This document shows positions 35,640 to 44,464 of a stretch of DNA of 62,159 nucleotides, one piece after another. Each line of letters begins with the position of its first letter. Positions within the stretch are counted from its first letter, which is position 1. The notes beneath the pieces are model-generated. The model saw only the letters and a list, made by a program, of their open reading frames with translations, was not told where the DNA came from and made no database searches. The stretch lies in contig JAILHV010000006.1 in NCBI GenBank assembly GCA_024695625.1, positions 1 to 62,159 on the forward strand, written 5' to 3'. A program made the translations under genes and the position numbers. This DNA comes from Treponema sp. (GTDB lineage Bacteria; Spirochaetota; Spirochaetia; Treponematales; Treponemataceae).

Positions 35640-36035
35640 TTACTTCTTCACTTTTACCTTCTCTTCTATAGAAAGAGACCTAAAGGAGCCTGTAAAGACA
35701 GGGCCTGTCTCTTTTTCTGGAACAGACTTTTTACCGCCATGGGCTGCTTCTTTCTTTAGGCCTTCCTTCTTTAGATTTTCCTTTTTACCGCTGGACCTGC
35801 TTTCTATAAAAGCTGCGCATACCCCAAGGGCTGGAGCAAAAGCAAAAAATACCAAGATTACATGCCTCATGTAGAGTGAACTTTCTTCGTTGGCTTTTTG
35901 TAGGGAAGCTTCCACCGCAACCCCGTCCTGGCTTGCACTACCCTGCGAAGGCTTTTTCTCCCTTGCAACAAGAATTAGCGCAAGTGCACATGAAAACCAG
36001 AATACCACTGCAAAAACCTTCATTCTTACGCTCAT
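35640..36035 (-). CDS. small two-span membrane protein
   Basis: 131 residues. Membrane helices at about 6-23 and 58-76 and a basic Lys/Glu-rich cytoplasmic tail of about 50 residues. No family recognised. The start overlaps by 4 bases the end of the zinc-ribbon membrane protein gene, so it is the second gene of that operon and its translation depends on the upstream reading. Confidence 0.65.
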   Translation of the reverse strand: MSVRMKVFAVVFWFSCALALILVAREKKPSQGSASQDGVAVEASLQKANEESSLYMRHVILVFFAFAPALGVCAAFIESRSSGKKENLKKEGLKKEAAHGGKKSVPEKETGPVFTGSFRSLSIEEKVKVKK

Positions 36036-37375
36036 TTTCCAGCCTCCTTCCTCTTGTCAAAAAAGTGGGGAACTGGTCTTGAACAGGCAAGATTGTGTTC
36101 CTTTACCTTTGAGGCAATCGATGCAAAAATCGTGATGATGTTTATTATGGCCGCCACATAACCGGGCATTACGCTTTCCCCTCCGTCGCCAACTACAATC
36201 ATAGAGGCAAACACAAGGGCTATTATTATCTTTAGCTTTGTAAAATCAAACTTTTTCTTCTTCTTTTTTTTGCCAGACTCCCCTGACTGCAAAGCCCTAA
36301 AGCCTTTGTCATCCACACGGTTCATATCCTTGTAAAGTTTTTTAAGATAAACACCTCGGTCAAGAAAGAGTTCGCCAAGAGCAGCAAGGAGGGTATAAAG
36401 CCAGAAGGAATTGGCATTCTTGGGGTTTGCAAAGTCATAGTCAAAGGCAGGCCCAAAAAGAAGCTCCAGTATAAGGAAAAAGGGTATTGCGGCAATTATG
36501 GACCAGAAAAGATACTTCTTTACGTCCACAGGAATAGCGGCAAAAATCTTTCCTGTAAAGCCGTTTATTACCGAATAGAAGACCCGCTTTTGGTTCTTGT
36601 AGGTTAAAAACCACACCGGAAGCATTGCAAGCTTTGCATTCACGTCGCAATAGTCTTCAGGCTTCTGGTCTGCTACAGGATCGGTAAAAAACAATGCAGA
36701 CTTTCCGTATTTTCCTTCTATGCGGATTGCCTCTTTTTCCCTTACCTTGTTCTGAATTTTACCAGCTACGGCAGTTAAGCCCTTTGCACAGGCATCGTCT
36801 GTATAGGTTTCGTCCCTTACATCCGCAACGTCTGCATAGGAACCGGCCATTACAGCCCCCTTGAATGGCTTTAGGGAAGAAACCGGGAAGTCCTTTATTT
36901 CTTCGCTTATCCTGTCGTCCAGGTTTGAAGAAGCGTCAAAAATCATGCCGTCAACACCACCGCTTATCTTTGCAGTGGCATTGTAGCGCACAAGTCCAAC
37001 ATCGTAATGCTGCCTAAAATCGGCATCTTTTTCTGTGTAATCAACAGTCGTCTTGAATTTTACGTTTGCATCTGCCTTGAACTTTTGGCTGTAGACCCAG
37101 AAGAGAATGTAAAAGTTTTTAAGATTGCTCTCCGCACTTTCTGCATTCATGTATTTGGGAAGGAAATAGGACTTTTTTAGCTCTTCCTTGTAAAGCTCAA
37201 GGCATTTTTCCTTGGTAACGTTAAAAGGCACAATGTAGGACGGCTTTTGAATCTTTGCAAGGCGGCTTTGCAGTGTTACAAAAGTTCCGCAGTATGAGCA
37301 GTATTCAAGTGCATCCAAATCCGTAGCAAAGACTTCTGCACCGCAGTTGGGGCAGGTGAATATCTTTGCCTCCAT
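36032..37375 (-). CDS. zinc-ribbon membrane protein, downstream open portion
   Basis: 447 residues from the ATG at 37375 (GGAG 5 bases upstream), the start most likely to be used now. It begins with a zinc ribbon (CPNCGAEVF, YCSYCGTF), continues with a soluble domain of about 220 residues, and ends with four hydrophobic segments (about 255-275, 285-305, 350-385, 395-420) and a basic tail. This matches TFIIB-type zinc-ribbon membrane proteins of unknown function. The original gene began 51 codons upstream and is broken by a TAG (see next entry). A GTG at 37399 is an alternative start. Confidence 0.72.
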   Translation of the reverse strand: MEAKIFTCPNCGAEVFATDLDALEYCSYCGTFVTLQSRLAKIQKPSYIVPFNVTKEKCLELYKEELKKSYFLPKYMNAESAESNLKNFYILFWVYSQKFKADANVKFKTTVDYTEKDADFRQHYDVGLVRYNATAKISGGVDGMIFDASSNLDDRISEEIKDFPVSSLKPFKGAVMAGSYADVADVRDETYTDDACAKGLTAVAGKIQNKVREKEAIRIEGKYGKSALFFTDPVADQKPEDYCDVNAKLAMLPVWFLTYKNQKRVFYSVINGFTGKIFAAIPVDVKKYLFWSIIAAIPFFLILELLFGPAFDYDFANPKNANSFWLYTLLAALGELFLDRGVYLKKLYKDMNRVDDKGFRALQSGESGKKKKKKKFDFTKLKIIIALVFASMIVVGDGGESVMPGYVAAIINIITIFASIASKVKEHNLACSRPVPHFFDKRKEAGK

Positions 37376-37528
37376 TGACTCTCCGTTAAAGACAAGCACT
37401 TCATCGGCAGGCTTTACTTCTTCTATGCTGTCTGAGTCAAATTCACTTTTGCACTAATCGCAGACAAGCTTTTGTTTTTGTATGTCAAACAGGAGCGTAC
37501 CCCCGCAGCTAGGACATCTGTTCGCCAT
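37376..37528 (-). pseudogene. detached 5' part of zinc-ribbon gene with in-frame TAG
   Basis: An ATG at 37528 with a perfect AGGAGG five bases upstream opens MANRCPSCGGTLLF, continues to KLVCD, then TAG (37456-37454), then CKSEFDSDSIEE in the same frame straight into the downstream CDS. The expected zinc ribbon is CxxC...CDYC, so the TAG replaces what should be a Tyr codon (TAC or TAT) by one base. The strong start signal would now give a 24-residue peptide. Confidence 0.85.
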
Positions 37529-37608
37529 ACGAACCTCCTAGCCTAAATGTTAACGCAGAAAAAACGGCTTTCAAGTTTGGAGTGAAACTTTAGAAGGGTA
37601 CTTGAGAC

Positions 37609-37755
37609 AAAACCTACGCCCGATTGGAAGGGCCCGCGCAGCGGGTTGCCGCAGGCAATGGAGCCGAAAGGCGGAACCCTGGAAAGCGGGATAAAATGCC
37701 ATGGAGTCTGACCGGGTCCGGAGGACCGGGCACAGTTTTACCGGGCACTCCGTCC
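37609..37755 (+). repeat. intergenic structured repeat, copy 6 (full)
   Basis: Starts AAACCTACGCCCGATTGGAA, contains GCCCGCGCAGCGGGTTGC hairpin, the core (GCAATGGAGCCGAAAGGCGG, then AACCCTGGAAAGCGGG) and a second hairpin CCGGGTCCGGAGGACCGGGC, ending in CTCCGTCC. Closest to copy 1. It lies between the dapL 3' end and the zinc-ribbon gene's start. Confidence 0.8.
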
Positions 37756-37771
37756 AGAAAAAGAAGAAGAA

Positions 37772-39001
37772 CTAAAGCTTGAATTTTGAAAGGCGTGAAC
37801 AGGCTTCTTCCACATCCTCGCGGTGACCAAAGCAGCTGAACCTAAGGTAGCTTTCGCCAGCAGGACCAAATCCGCTGCCAGGTGTGGTTACAACGCGGCA
37901 TTCGTCCAAGATTCTGTCAAAGATGTCCCAGCTCTTCCATCCGGGGAAGTATACCCAAAGGTATGGAGAGTCGCCAGTGTAGTAGACTTTTACGCCAGCA
38001 TCAGCAAAGTTCTTGCCGGTAAGGGCTTCTTTCATAAGCTTTGCGTTTCCAAGGTAGTAGTCTACCAAAGCGGTTGTTTCCTTGATTCCCTCTTCGTCAA
38101 GTGCTGCAAGTCCACCGCGCTGGGCAATGTTGCTTGCTCCGTTGAACAAAGTGGTCATTACGCGGTTCCAGTCGCTAATTACGCTGCTTCCGTCTGCAAA
38201 CTTAATGTCCTTTGGAACTACAGACCAGCCAAGGCGTACTCCTGTAAAGCCAGCCAGTTTGGAGAAAGAGTTTATTTCTATTGCACACTTTCTTGCACCC
38301 TCTATCTCGTAGATTGTGCGCGGAAGTTTTGAGTCGCGGATGAATGCGTAGTAGGCACTGTCGTAGATGATGATGCAGCCGTTTGCAAGTGCATAGTCAA
38401 CAAGCTTCTTAAGCTGCTCCTTTGTGCTTGCGGCTCCGGTTGGGTTGTTGGGGCTGCAGAAATAGATTAAAGTTCCGCTCTTTATTACGCTAAGGTCCGG
38501 GAAGAATGAATTTTCTGCTGTACATGGAAGATAGGTAACGCCCTTGTAGCCAGAACCGTCTGTGTTTGCAGCTCCGGCGGCACCAGTAATAACGCTTCCG
38601 TCAACATAAACCGGGTATGCAGGGTCCTGAACCGCAATAGGTGTGTCGCGTCCAAAAAGTGTCTGGATTCTTGCAATGTCGCACTTTGCACCGTCAGAAA
38701 TAAAAATCTCGTCTTCCGTAGCCATTCCGCTGTACAAAACCTGGGCAATCTTTGCGCGAAGTTCGCCAAGTCCCTGCTCGTCTCCATAACCGGAATAGCC
38801 TTCCTTGGTTCCAAGAGAAGCTGCATAGTCTGCCATAGCCTTGCAGATATGCGGAGAAAGAGGCTCCGTAGTGTTGCCTATGCCAAGGCTTATTATTTTT
38901 GCGTCCGGGTGTGCGGCCTGGTAAGCCTTTCTTCTTTTTGCTACCTCAGGAAAAAGATAACCCGCCGTTAAATTTGCAAAACCTTCATTTCTCTTTATCA
39001 T
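37772..39001 (-). CDS. dapL: LL-diaminopimelate aminotransferase
   Basis: 409 residues, the family length. A PLP-dependent class I/II aminotransferase that converts tetrahydrodipicolinate directly to LL-diaminopimelate for lysine and peptidoglycan, as in spirochaetes and chlamydiae. Seen: SLGIGNTTEPLSPHI near the N terminus, YSGYGDEQGLGELR, the FCSPNNPTGAA turn and the PLP lysine in SFSKLAGFTGVRLGW. RBS AAGGGG 9 bases before ATG. It appears to be a single-gene unit ending at a repeat element. Confidence 0.95.
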   Translation of the reverse strand: MIKRNEGFANLTAGYLFPEVAKRRKAYQAAHPDAKIISLGIGNTTEPLSPHICKAMADYAASLGTKEGYSGYGDEQGLGELRAKIAQVLYSGMATEDEIFISDGAKCDIARIQTLFGRDTPIAVQDPAYPVYVDGSVITGAAGAANTDGSGYKGVTYLPCTAENSFFPDLSVIKSGTLIYFCSPNNPTGAASTKEQLKKLVDYALANGCIIIYDSAYYAFIRDSKLPRTIYEIEGARKCAIEINSFSKLAGFTGVRLGWSVVPKDIKFADGSSVISDWNRVMTTLFNGASNIAQRGGLAALDEEGIKETTALVDYYLGNAKLMKEALTGKNFADAGVKVYYTGDSPYLWVYFPGWKSWDIFDRILDECRVVTTPGSGFGPAGESYLRFSCFGHREDVEEACSRLSKFKL

Positions 39002-39062
39002 AATAAGCCCCTTAAAAAAAATACAAAGTATGAGTTAACTATAGTGAACCCCAAGACAAAAG

Positions 39063-40469
39063 TCAACAAGATGGCATCATAAAGGTGAATTCCGCGTACT
39101 TGCCCTCTTCGCTTCGGACAGTAATCTTTCCCCTGTGGCTGTCTGCGATGGACTTTGCTATGGTAAGACCGAGACCGTATCCGCCGGTTGAACGCGCACG
39201 GGATGAATCTGCCCTGTAAAAGCGGTTGAATATCTGGGGAATGTCCTTTTCCGCAATACCGCGGCCTGTGTTGTAAACCGTAAGATAGCCCTTCTTGCCT
39301 TCTGCCCTTACGGAAATCTTAATAACAGCCCCCGCATCGGAATTCTTAATGGCATTGTCAATCAGAATAACCGCAACCTGCTTAATGTGGGATTCATCGC
39401 CCATAACCCAAAGCGGCTCGTCTGGAACAGAAATGTCCATAGACTTACCCTGCTCCATGGCAACGCTTTCAAAAGGAAGGGCAGCACCTTCCACCGCATT
39501 TGCAAAGTCAAACTTCATCATGCAAAGGCTGTTCCTGTCCGCATCGTTTTTGGCAAGGTAGAGAAGGTTCTTTACAAGCTCTGCCATACGGCTGTTTTCC
39601 GTCTTGATGTAGCCCAACCACTTGTTACCCGGGAGCTCCTGCTCAACAACGTCTATGTTTGCACCAATAACTGCAATCGGAGTCTTAAGCTCGTGGCTCG
39701 CGTCAGCAATAAAATTCCTCTGCCTGCGGAAAGCCTCTTCAACCGGCTCCACCGCAATACGCGAAAAGTACCACACAATAACGAATGCAAGAAGCAGCAT
39801 AAAAATAAGCCCTGTAACGGTGCCTATAAAAAGGTGCATCTCCTGCCTGTACTCCTGGGAACGGTCAGCAACCACAAAAAGATAGCCGTAGGGTGCATCG
39901 TCTATGCGGAACAAAAAATCCTTGTAGCGCCCCTCCCTCTTTCCGGAAGCAAAAGCTGCCGCCACAATCTCGTAGGCCTGCGAATTAAGCTCATCAGAAC
40001 CAAAGGGGGAAATTGTCTTTATAACCCTGCCCGAAGAATCCAGCCGTGCGCTGTAAAAGTCCCGAAGCACAAGGAATGTCGGCCTAAAAATGAAAATATG
40101 CTCAAGGAAGCGGTTAATCGGAGACTGAAGCTGTTTTAGCTGCATCTTCTCCGCCTCCTTATACTGCCAGACCAAAAACTCGTTGCCCCGCCCCGAATGG
40201 ATGTCGGAAACAGGGGCCGCAAGACCGTAGCCGTTATTCTCCGCAATCGCGCTCAAAAAATAGTTGGCGTTCTGCAGGTTTGACGAAGCAAGGTAGACGT
40301 TCATCGAACTCATGGAGATAAGGCAGAGCACAAATACCACAAAAAGCATAGTAAGGCAAAAGCGCAGCCTTAAACTGAGAAAAACATCCGGCTTCTTAGC
40401 CTGCGTCTTGGACTGGCAAGCATTCTGGCCCTTGCCGCCCTCAAGGACAGAATCACTTTCCTTCTTCAA
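39063..40469 (-). CDS. two-component sensor histidine kinase
   Basis: 468 residues from a TTG at 40469 (AGGA 7 bases upstream). Membrane helix at about 38-60, periplasmic sensor domain (about 62-185), second helix (about 188-210), then a kinase core with the phospho-His H259 in SHELKTPIAVI, VILIDNAIKNS, GRGIAEKDIPQIF and GGYGLGLTIAKS. Closest in layout to CpxA/BaeS-type envelope sensors. It overlaps the upstream regulator gene by 17 bases, so the two form a coupled pair. Signal unknown. Confidence 0.92.
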   Translation of the reverse strand: MKKESDSVLEGGKGQNACQSKTQAKKPDVFLSLRLRFCLTMLFVVFVLCLISMSSMNVYLASSNLQNANYFLSAIAENNGYGLAAPVSDIHSGRGNEFLVWQYKEAEKMQLKQLQSPINRFLEHIFIFRPTFLVLRDFYSARLDSSGRVIKTISPFGSDELNSQAYEIVAAAFASGKREGRYKDFLFRIDDAPYGYLFVVADRSQEYRQEMHLFIGTVTGLIFMLLLAFVIVWYFSRIAVEPVEEAFRRQRNFIADASHELKTPIAVIGANIDVVEQELPGNKWLGYIKTENSRMAELVKNLLYLAKNDADRNSLCMMKFDFANAVEGAALPFESVAMEQGKSMDISVPDEPLWVMGDESHIKQVAVILIDNAIKNSDAGAVIKISVRAEGKKGYLTVYNTGRGIAEKDIPQIFNRFYRADSSRARSTGGYGLGLTIAKSIADSHRGKITVRSEEGKYAEFTFMMPSC

Positions 40470-41130
40470 GAGAATATCCTATTCCTCTGGCAGTACGGAT
40501 TACAGTCTGAACCTTCAGGTAGTCCATCTTCTTGCGTATAAAGGAAATATAAACTTCTACGTTGTTGTATTCAGCGTCGCTGTCTCCGCCCCAGATTTTT
40601 TCTATAATGCGCTCCTTCTTGATAACCTGGTGGGGTGCCTCAAACAAAAGCTCAATAATCTGGAATTCCTTAAGGGAAAGCTTAACGGATGCACCGCCAA
40701 CCTTCTGCAGCTCGCACTTGTTCTTGTCCAGGGTAAGGTCGCCAAAAGTAAGCGTGTCTTCCTTAACCTCGCCCTTGCGCCTGGTAAGAGCCCTAACGCG
40801 TGCCAAAAGTTCGTCCGTGCTGAATGGCTTGGTCATGTAGTCATCAGCACCGCAGTCAAGCCCCTTAACCTTGTCTGCAATTTCGTCCTTTGCAGAAAGA
40901 AAAAGAACCGGAACGTCATTCTTTTCCTCGCGGAGTGTACGAAGAATCGTAATACCGTCCATTCCGGGAAGCATTATGTCCAGAACAATGGCATCGTAAA
41001 TGCCGCTCTGGGCGTACTTGAGACCTTCCGGACCTGTGTACACGGCATCAACGCAATACTTATTCTTCTGAAAAATCTCAACCAAAGCCTGTGAAAGGCG
41101 GACTTCATCTTCTACTAAAAGTATTCTCAT
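40453..41130 (-). CDS. OmpR-family response regulator
   Basis: 225 residues. Receiver domain with acidic pocket ED (7-8), phospho-acceptor D51 (VLDIMLPGMDG) and the MTKPFSTDELLARV Lys region, then a winged-helix effector domain (about 130-225, LSLKEFQIIELLF). It is followed by its kinase gene with a 17-base overlap. TATAAT at 41144-41139 lies 8 bases before the ATG and no Shine-Dalgarno is seen, so the transcript may be leaderless or nearly so. Confidence 0.94.
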   Translation of the reverse strand: MRILLVEDEVRLSQALVEIFQKNKYCVDAVYTGPEGLKYAQSGIYDAIVLDIMLPGMDGITILRTLREEKNDVPVLFLSAKDEIADKVKGLDCGADDYMTKPFSTDELLARVRALTRRKGEVKEDTLTFGDLTLDKNKCELQKVGGASVKLSLKEFQIIELLFEAPHQVIKKERIIEKIWGGDSDAEYNNVEVYISFIRKKMDYLKVQTVIRTARGIGYSLEEGK

Positions 41131-41232
41131 ACTTATATATTATACAAATTTAAGAAAAAAGAATTCTTAAAAAAATATAATATTTTGTTATATTTTACCT
41201 TTTTCCTTAAGTTTTTTAAATAAATTTTCTCC

Positions 41233-41411
41233 TTGACGAACCGTTAAGGGGCTCTACCATCTTATTCCTTGGCTAATTCGACGCCAGCCCCTTTGTGCCA
41301 CCGCCCTCGCTTGAAACTTCGTTGCGAGAACCGGGGTTCCGAGGGACCTTACCCGCTCCATTGCCACTGGCAACGCGCTACCGCGCGCCCCTCCACGGAG
41401 GCGTAGGATTG
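41233..41411 (-). repeat. intergenic structured repeat, copy 7 (full)
   Basis: On the minus strand it starts near CCTACGCCTCCGTGGAGG, has GCGCGCGGTAGCGCG and TTCTCGCAACGAAGTTTCAA hairpins, the tail GTCGAATTAGCCAAGGAATA and GGTAGAGCC, and ends near ACGGTTCG. It occupies half of the 41131-41507 divergent gap; the remainder is AT-rich promoter DNA. Confidence 0.75.
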
Positions 41412-41448
41412 CCCGAAAAATCCATCCATGCATTTCCGTATGCACCAC

Positions 41449-41477
41449 TTGCACTTTTTTGTTTCTTTTGATAGTAT
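41449..41477 (+). promoter_or_regulatory. promoter of HMGL-like aldolase gene
   Basis: TTGCAC (41449-41454), 17-base spacer, TAGTAT (41472-41477); the ATG at 41508 has GGGG 8 bases upstream. Confidence 0.55.
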
Positions 41478-41507
41478 CATAGAAAACCAAAACAAGCGGG
41501 GTTTATT

Positions 41508-42485
41508 ATGAAAGAACTTTCAGCACTCATGGGCGTGCGCCAATCAATCCGTGTAATCGATGCAACACTGCGCGACGGCGGAATCGTAAACGACTTCAAC
41601 TTCACCGATGAATTTGTAAAGGAACTCTACAAGACAAACATAGAAGCAGGCGTAGACTACATGGAAGTCGGATACAAGGCCTCAAAAAAACTCTTCGACA
41701 AGTCAAAATTCGGCAAGTGGAAATTCTGCGACGACGAAGACATTCTTAGCGTAATCGGTGACAATGCGGAAAAAAAGATAAAGCTTGCGGTAATGGCAGA
41801 TGTTGGCCGCTGTGACTTTAAAGAAGACATCCGCCCCAGAAGCGAAAGCCCCATAGACCTTATCCGCGTGGCCTGCTACGTTCACCAGATTCCCGGTGCA
41901 CTGGAAATTATAGAAGACGCAAAAAACAAGGGCTACGAAGTAAGCTGTAACATAATGGCAATCAGCACCGCTCAGGAAGGAGACGTAAAAGTTGCCCTGG
42001 ACATGATAGGCCACTCGCCTGTTGACTGCATTTATATAGTAGACAGCTACGGCTCAATATTCCCGGAGCAGATGCAGCGCATTTGTGCCCTCTACAAGGA
42101 ATACGCTGACCGCTACAACAAGCAGCTCGGGATTCATGCCCACAACAACCAGCAGCTGGCCTTTGCAAACACAATAGAAGCCTGCGGTGACGGCGTTGAC
42201 TGGCTTGATGCCACCTACAACGGAATGGGACGCGGTGCAGGAAACTGCTTTATGGAAAACCTTCTTGCCTTCCTAAAAAATCCCAAGTACAAATTCTACG
42301 AAACACTAAAATTCATAGAAAAATACATGCTGCAGCTAAAGAAGGATGGTGTTGTATGGGGCTACGACGTTCCATACCTGGTAACCGGCTACCTAAACCA
42401 GCACCCGCGGGCTGCAATGGCTTTCAGCAAGGAAAAAAGGCTGGACTACTCAGACTTCTACAATGAAGTTTCCGCCCAGGAATAG
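41508..42485 (+). CDS. HMGL-like (DRE-TIM) aldolase family protein
   Basis: 325 residues, a DRE-TIM barrel. The signature is VIDATLRDGGIVNDFNF (about 17-33), giving R-D-G in place of D-R-E, and the metal-binding HAHNNQQLAFANT (about 206-218) with GMGRGAGNC following. Family members include 4-hydroxy-2-oxovalerate aldolase and HMG-CoA lyase; many bacterial members of this subtype lie in sugar or surface polymer loci with unknown substrate. No acylating dehydrogenase is adjacent, so meta-cleavage degradation is unlikely. Single-gene unit. Confidence 0.82.
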   Translation: MKELSALMGVRQSIRVIDATLRDGGIVNDFNFTDEFVKELYKTNIEAGVDYMEVGYKASKKLFDKSKFGKWKFCDDEDILSVIGDNAEKKIKLAVMADVGRCDFKEDIRPRSESPIDLIRVACYVHQIPGALEIIEDAKNKGYEVSCNIMAISTAQEGDVKVALDMIGHSPVDCIYIVDSYGSIFPEQMQRICALYKEYADRYNKQLGIHAHNNQQLAFANTIEACGDGVDWLDATYNGMGRGAGNCFMENLLAFLKNPKYKFYETLKFIEKYMLQLKKDGVVWGYDVPYLVTGYLNQHPRAAMAFSKEKRLDYSDFYNEVSAQE

Positions 42486-42522
42486 CAAGGTAAGGAAATT
42501 CCGTGACGTCCCGCTGCAGTAG

Positions 42523-42551
42523 TTGACCTTGCCTTTGTTTTGGGGTATAAG
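42523..42551 (+). promoter_or_regulatory. promoter of flavin reductase-like gene
   Basis: TTGACC (42523-42528), 17-base spacer, TATAAG (42546-42551); the ATG at 42601 has GGAGG 5 bases upstream. Confidence 0.6.
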
Positions 42552-42600
42552 GAAGCAGCCTTGAAAAATTATTTTTGCAAGCATTAGCATGGAGGATTTT

Positions 42601-43155
42601 ATGAAAGACTTAGGTGCAAAGACATTGTTTTTTCCAATGCCTGTTTTGATTATTGGAACTTACGACAAGGACGGAAAGCCAAACGCAATGAATGCGGCAT
42701 GGGGCGGAATTGCAGACGAAAACCAGGTATGGGTCTGCCTCGACAAAAGCCACGCAACTACAAAAAACATTGCGCTTACAAAAGAGGTAACGATTGCATT
42801 TGCAACCACAGAAACACTCAAGGCCTCTGACTACGTTGGAATCACTTCCGCAAACAAGGAGCCGGACAAAATTGCAAAGGCTGGCCTTACCGCTTCCAAA
42901 AGCAAGAATGTAAACGCGCCCATATTTGCCCAATACCCGCTTACCTTGGAATGCCGCCTGGTAAAGCTTCTTGACGAAGAAAAACACCTCTTCCAAATCG
43001 TAAACGTTGTGGCAGATGAAAAAATCCTGACCGCAGACGGAAAAGTTGACCTTGAAAAATTCCGTCCGCTCATCTTTGATTGCTCAGGCCACGGCTACTA
43101 CGAATTTGGAAAGCGCGCAGGAAACGCCTTCTCAGACGGAAAGTCTTTAGCCTAA
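42601..43155 (+). CDS. flavin reductase-like FMN-binding protein
   Basis: 184 residues from 42601, chosen by its GGAGG; an ATG four codons upstream is part of that ribosome binding site. Split-barrel FMN-binding fold: FFPMPVLIIGTYDKDGKPNA at the N terminus, AWGGIADENQVWVCLDKSHATTKN (in two parts) and FAQYPLTLECRLVKL. Relatives bind FMN and reduce flavins or act in redox reactions. Physiological partner is unknown. Single-gene unit with its own promoter. Confidence 0.87.
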   Translation: MKDLGAKTLFFPMPVLIIGTYDKDGKPNAMNAAWGGIADENQVWVCLDKSHATTKNIALTKEVTIAFATTETLKASDYVGITSANKEPDKIAKAGLTASKSKNVNAPIFAQYPLTLECRLVKLLDEEKHLFQIVNVVADEKILTADGKVDLEKFRPLIFDCSGHGYYEFGKRAGNAFSDGKSLA

Positions 43156-43188
43156 AAAAAACAGCACAGGGGGCGGGAACGTTCCCTA

Positions 43189-43217
43189 TTCACAATTCCC
43201 CAAAATAAATATATAAT
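43189..43217 (+). promoter_or_regulatory. xseA-xseB-mutL promoter, predicted leaderless
   Basis: TTCACA (43189-43194), 17-base spacer, TATAAT (43212-43217), CAATCC, ATG at 43224. No Shine-Dalgarno before the ATG. Confidence 0.75.
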
Positions 43218-43223
43218 CAATCC

Positions 43224-44435
43224 ATGACATCTTCCAATGATGATTCCGTTTTTTCGGTAAGCCAGCTGACAGGGCTTATAAAGACAATGCTAGAAGGAAC
43301 TTTTCCCAACGTGCAGCTCAAGGGGGAAATTTCCAACTACAGGCCAAATGCGAGCGGGCACTTGTATTTTGTCCTAAAGGATTCGCAGAGCCAGATCAGT
43401 GCCGTTATGTTCCGCGGAAGGGCTGCCAGCCTTAACTTTGTTCCCAAGGACGGAACACTTGTCCAGGTGCGCGGTTCAGTTTCCGTATATGCGCCAAGGG
43501 GCAACTATCAGATTATAATCTCCAGCATGACAAAGGCCGGTGCAGGCGACATAATGGAGATGATAGAAGAGAGAAAAAAGAAGCTTGCAGCGGAAGGGCT
43601 TTTTGATTCAGCGCGTAAGAGAAAGCTTCCCTTTTTTCCAAAACGCATAGGCATTGTAACAAGTCCGACAGGTGCCGCATTGCGGGATATACTTCAGATT
43701 ACAAGACGTCGTAACCCAAAGATGAGTGCCACGGTTTTTCCAGCCATTGTCCAGGGAGAAGACGCTGCCCCTTCAGTCATAAAGATGATAGAAATTGCAA
43801 ACGCATACTCCATGTGCGATGTTCTTATAGTTGGCAGGGGCGGCGGTTCTTTGGAAGACTTGCTACCCTTTAGCGACGAAGACTTGGTTAGGGCAGTTGC
43901 AAGCTCAAAGATTCCAGTCATCTCTGCGGTGGGCCATGAAATTGACTGGGCACTGAGCGACTTTGCGGCAGACCTTAGGGCACCAACCCCAAGTGCGGCG
44001 GCAGAAATTGCAGTCCCCCTACTTTCCGACATTGAACAGGGCATAGAAGTTTCCCGCAACGAAATGTACGAGTCCATACAGGGCAAGCTTGAACACCTGC
44101 GCCTTATGCTAAAGCCCTTTACCGGGGAAGGCATGGAGCTGCAGTTCCGCCATATTGAACAGCCGCTTTCCATGCGCTTTGACGCGGCAAGGGAAAAGCT
44201 AGAGCAAAACATCAGGGAGTTTTTGCAGGACAAAAGGCTCTTTCTTGAACGGTGCGAGCAGACGCTAAACAACTGCAACCCCCAGACAATCTTTGACAGG
44301 GGATATTCAATGGTAACGGATGCGGCAAGCGGAAAGGTCATACGCGATGCGGCAGAAGTTTCCGCCGGTGCAAAAATCATGATTCGTCCCGCAAGGGGAA
44401 AAATCAGCGCACAGGTATTGGGCAACGACAATTAG
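43224..44435 (+). CDS. xseA: exodeoxyribonuclease VII large subunit
   Basis: 403 residues (usual 400-460). N-terminal OB-fold (VQLKGEISNYRPNASGHLYF region, about 27-46) and a catalytic domain with IGIVTSPTGAALRDIL, DVLIVGRGGGSLEDL and PVISAVGHEIDWALSDF (about 215-255). With XseB it degrades single-stranded DNA from both ends, aiding mismatch repair and recombination. Leaderless start at 43224. First gene of a cluster with xseB (29 bases on) and mutL. Confidence 0.95.
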   Translation: MTSSNDDSVFSVSQLTGLIKTMLEGTFPNVQLKGEISNYRPNASGHLYFVLKDSQSQISAVMFRGRAASLNFVPKDGTLVQVRGSVSVYAPRGNYQIIISSMTKAGAGDIMEMIEERKKKLAAEGLFDSARKRKLPFFPKRIGIVTSPTGAALRDILQITRRRNPKMSATVFPAIVQGEDAAPSVIKMIEIANAYSMCDVLIVGRGGGSLEDLLPFSDEDLVRAVASSKIPVISAVGHEIDWALSDFAADLRAPTPSAAAEIAVPLLSDIEQGIEVSRNEMYESIQGKLEHLRLMLKPFTGEGMELQFRHIEQPLSMRFDAAREKLEQNIREFLQDKRLFLERCEQTLNNCNPQTIFDRGYSMVTDAASGKVIRDAAEVSAGAKIMIRPARGKISAQVLGNDN

Positions 44436-44464
44436 ACATCATTTCTAGATACAGAGGTAGACAG

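Noticed and set aside
36032..37528. TAG recoding (pyrrolysine or genetic-code change) in the zinc-ribbon gene
   Set aside because: TAG is used as an ordinary stop elsewhere in the window, and the zinc-ribbon context calls for Tyr; a point mutation or read error is simpler.
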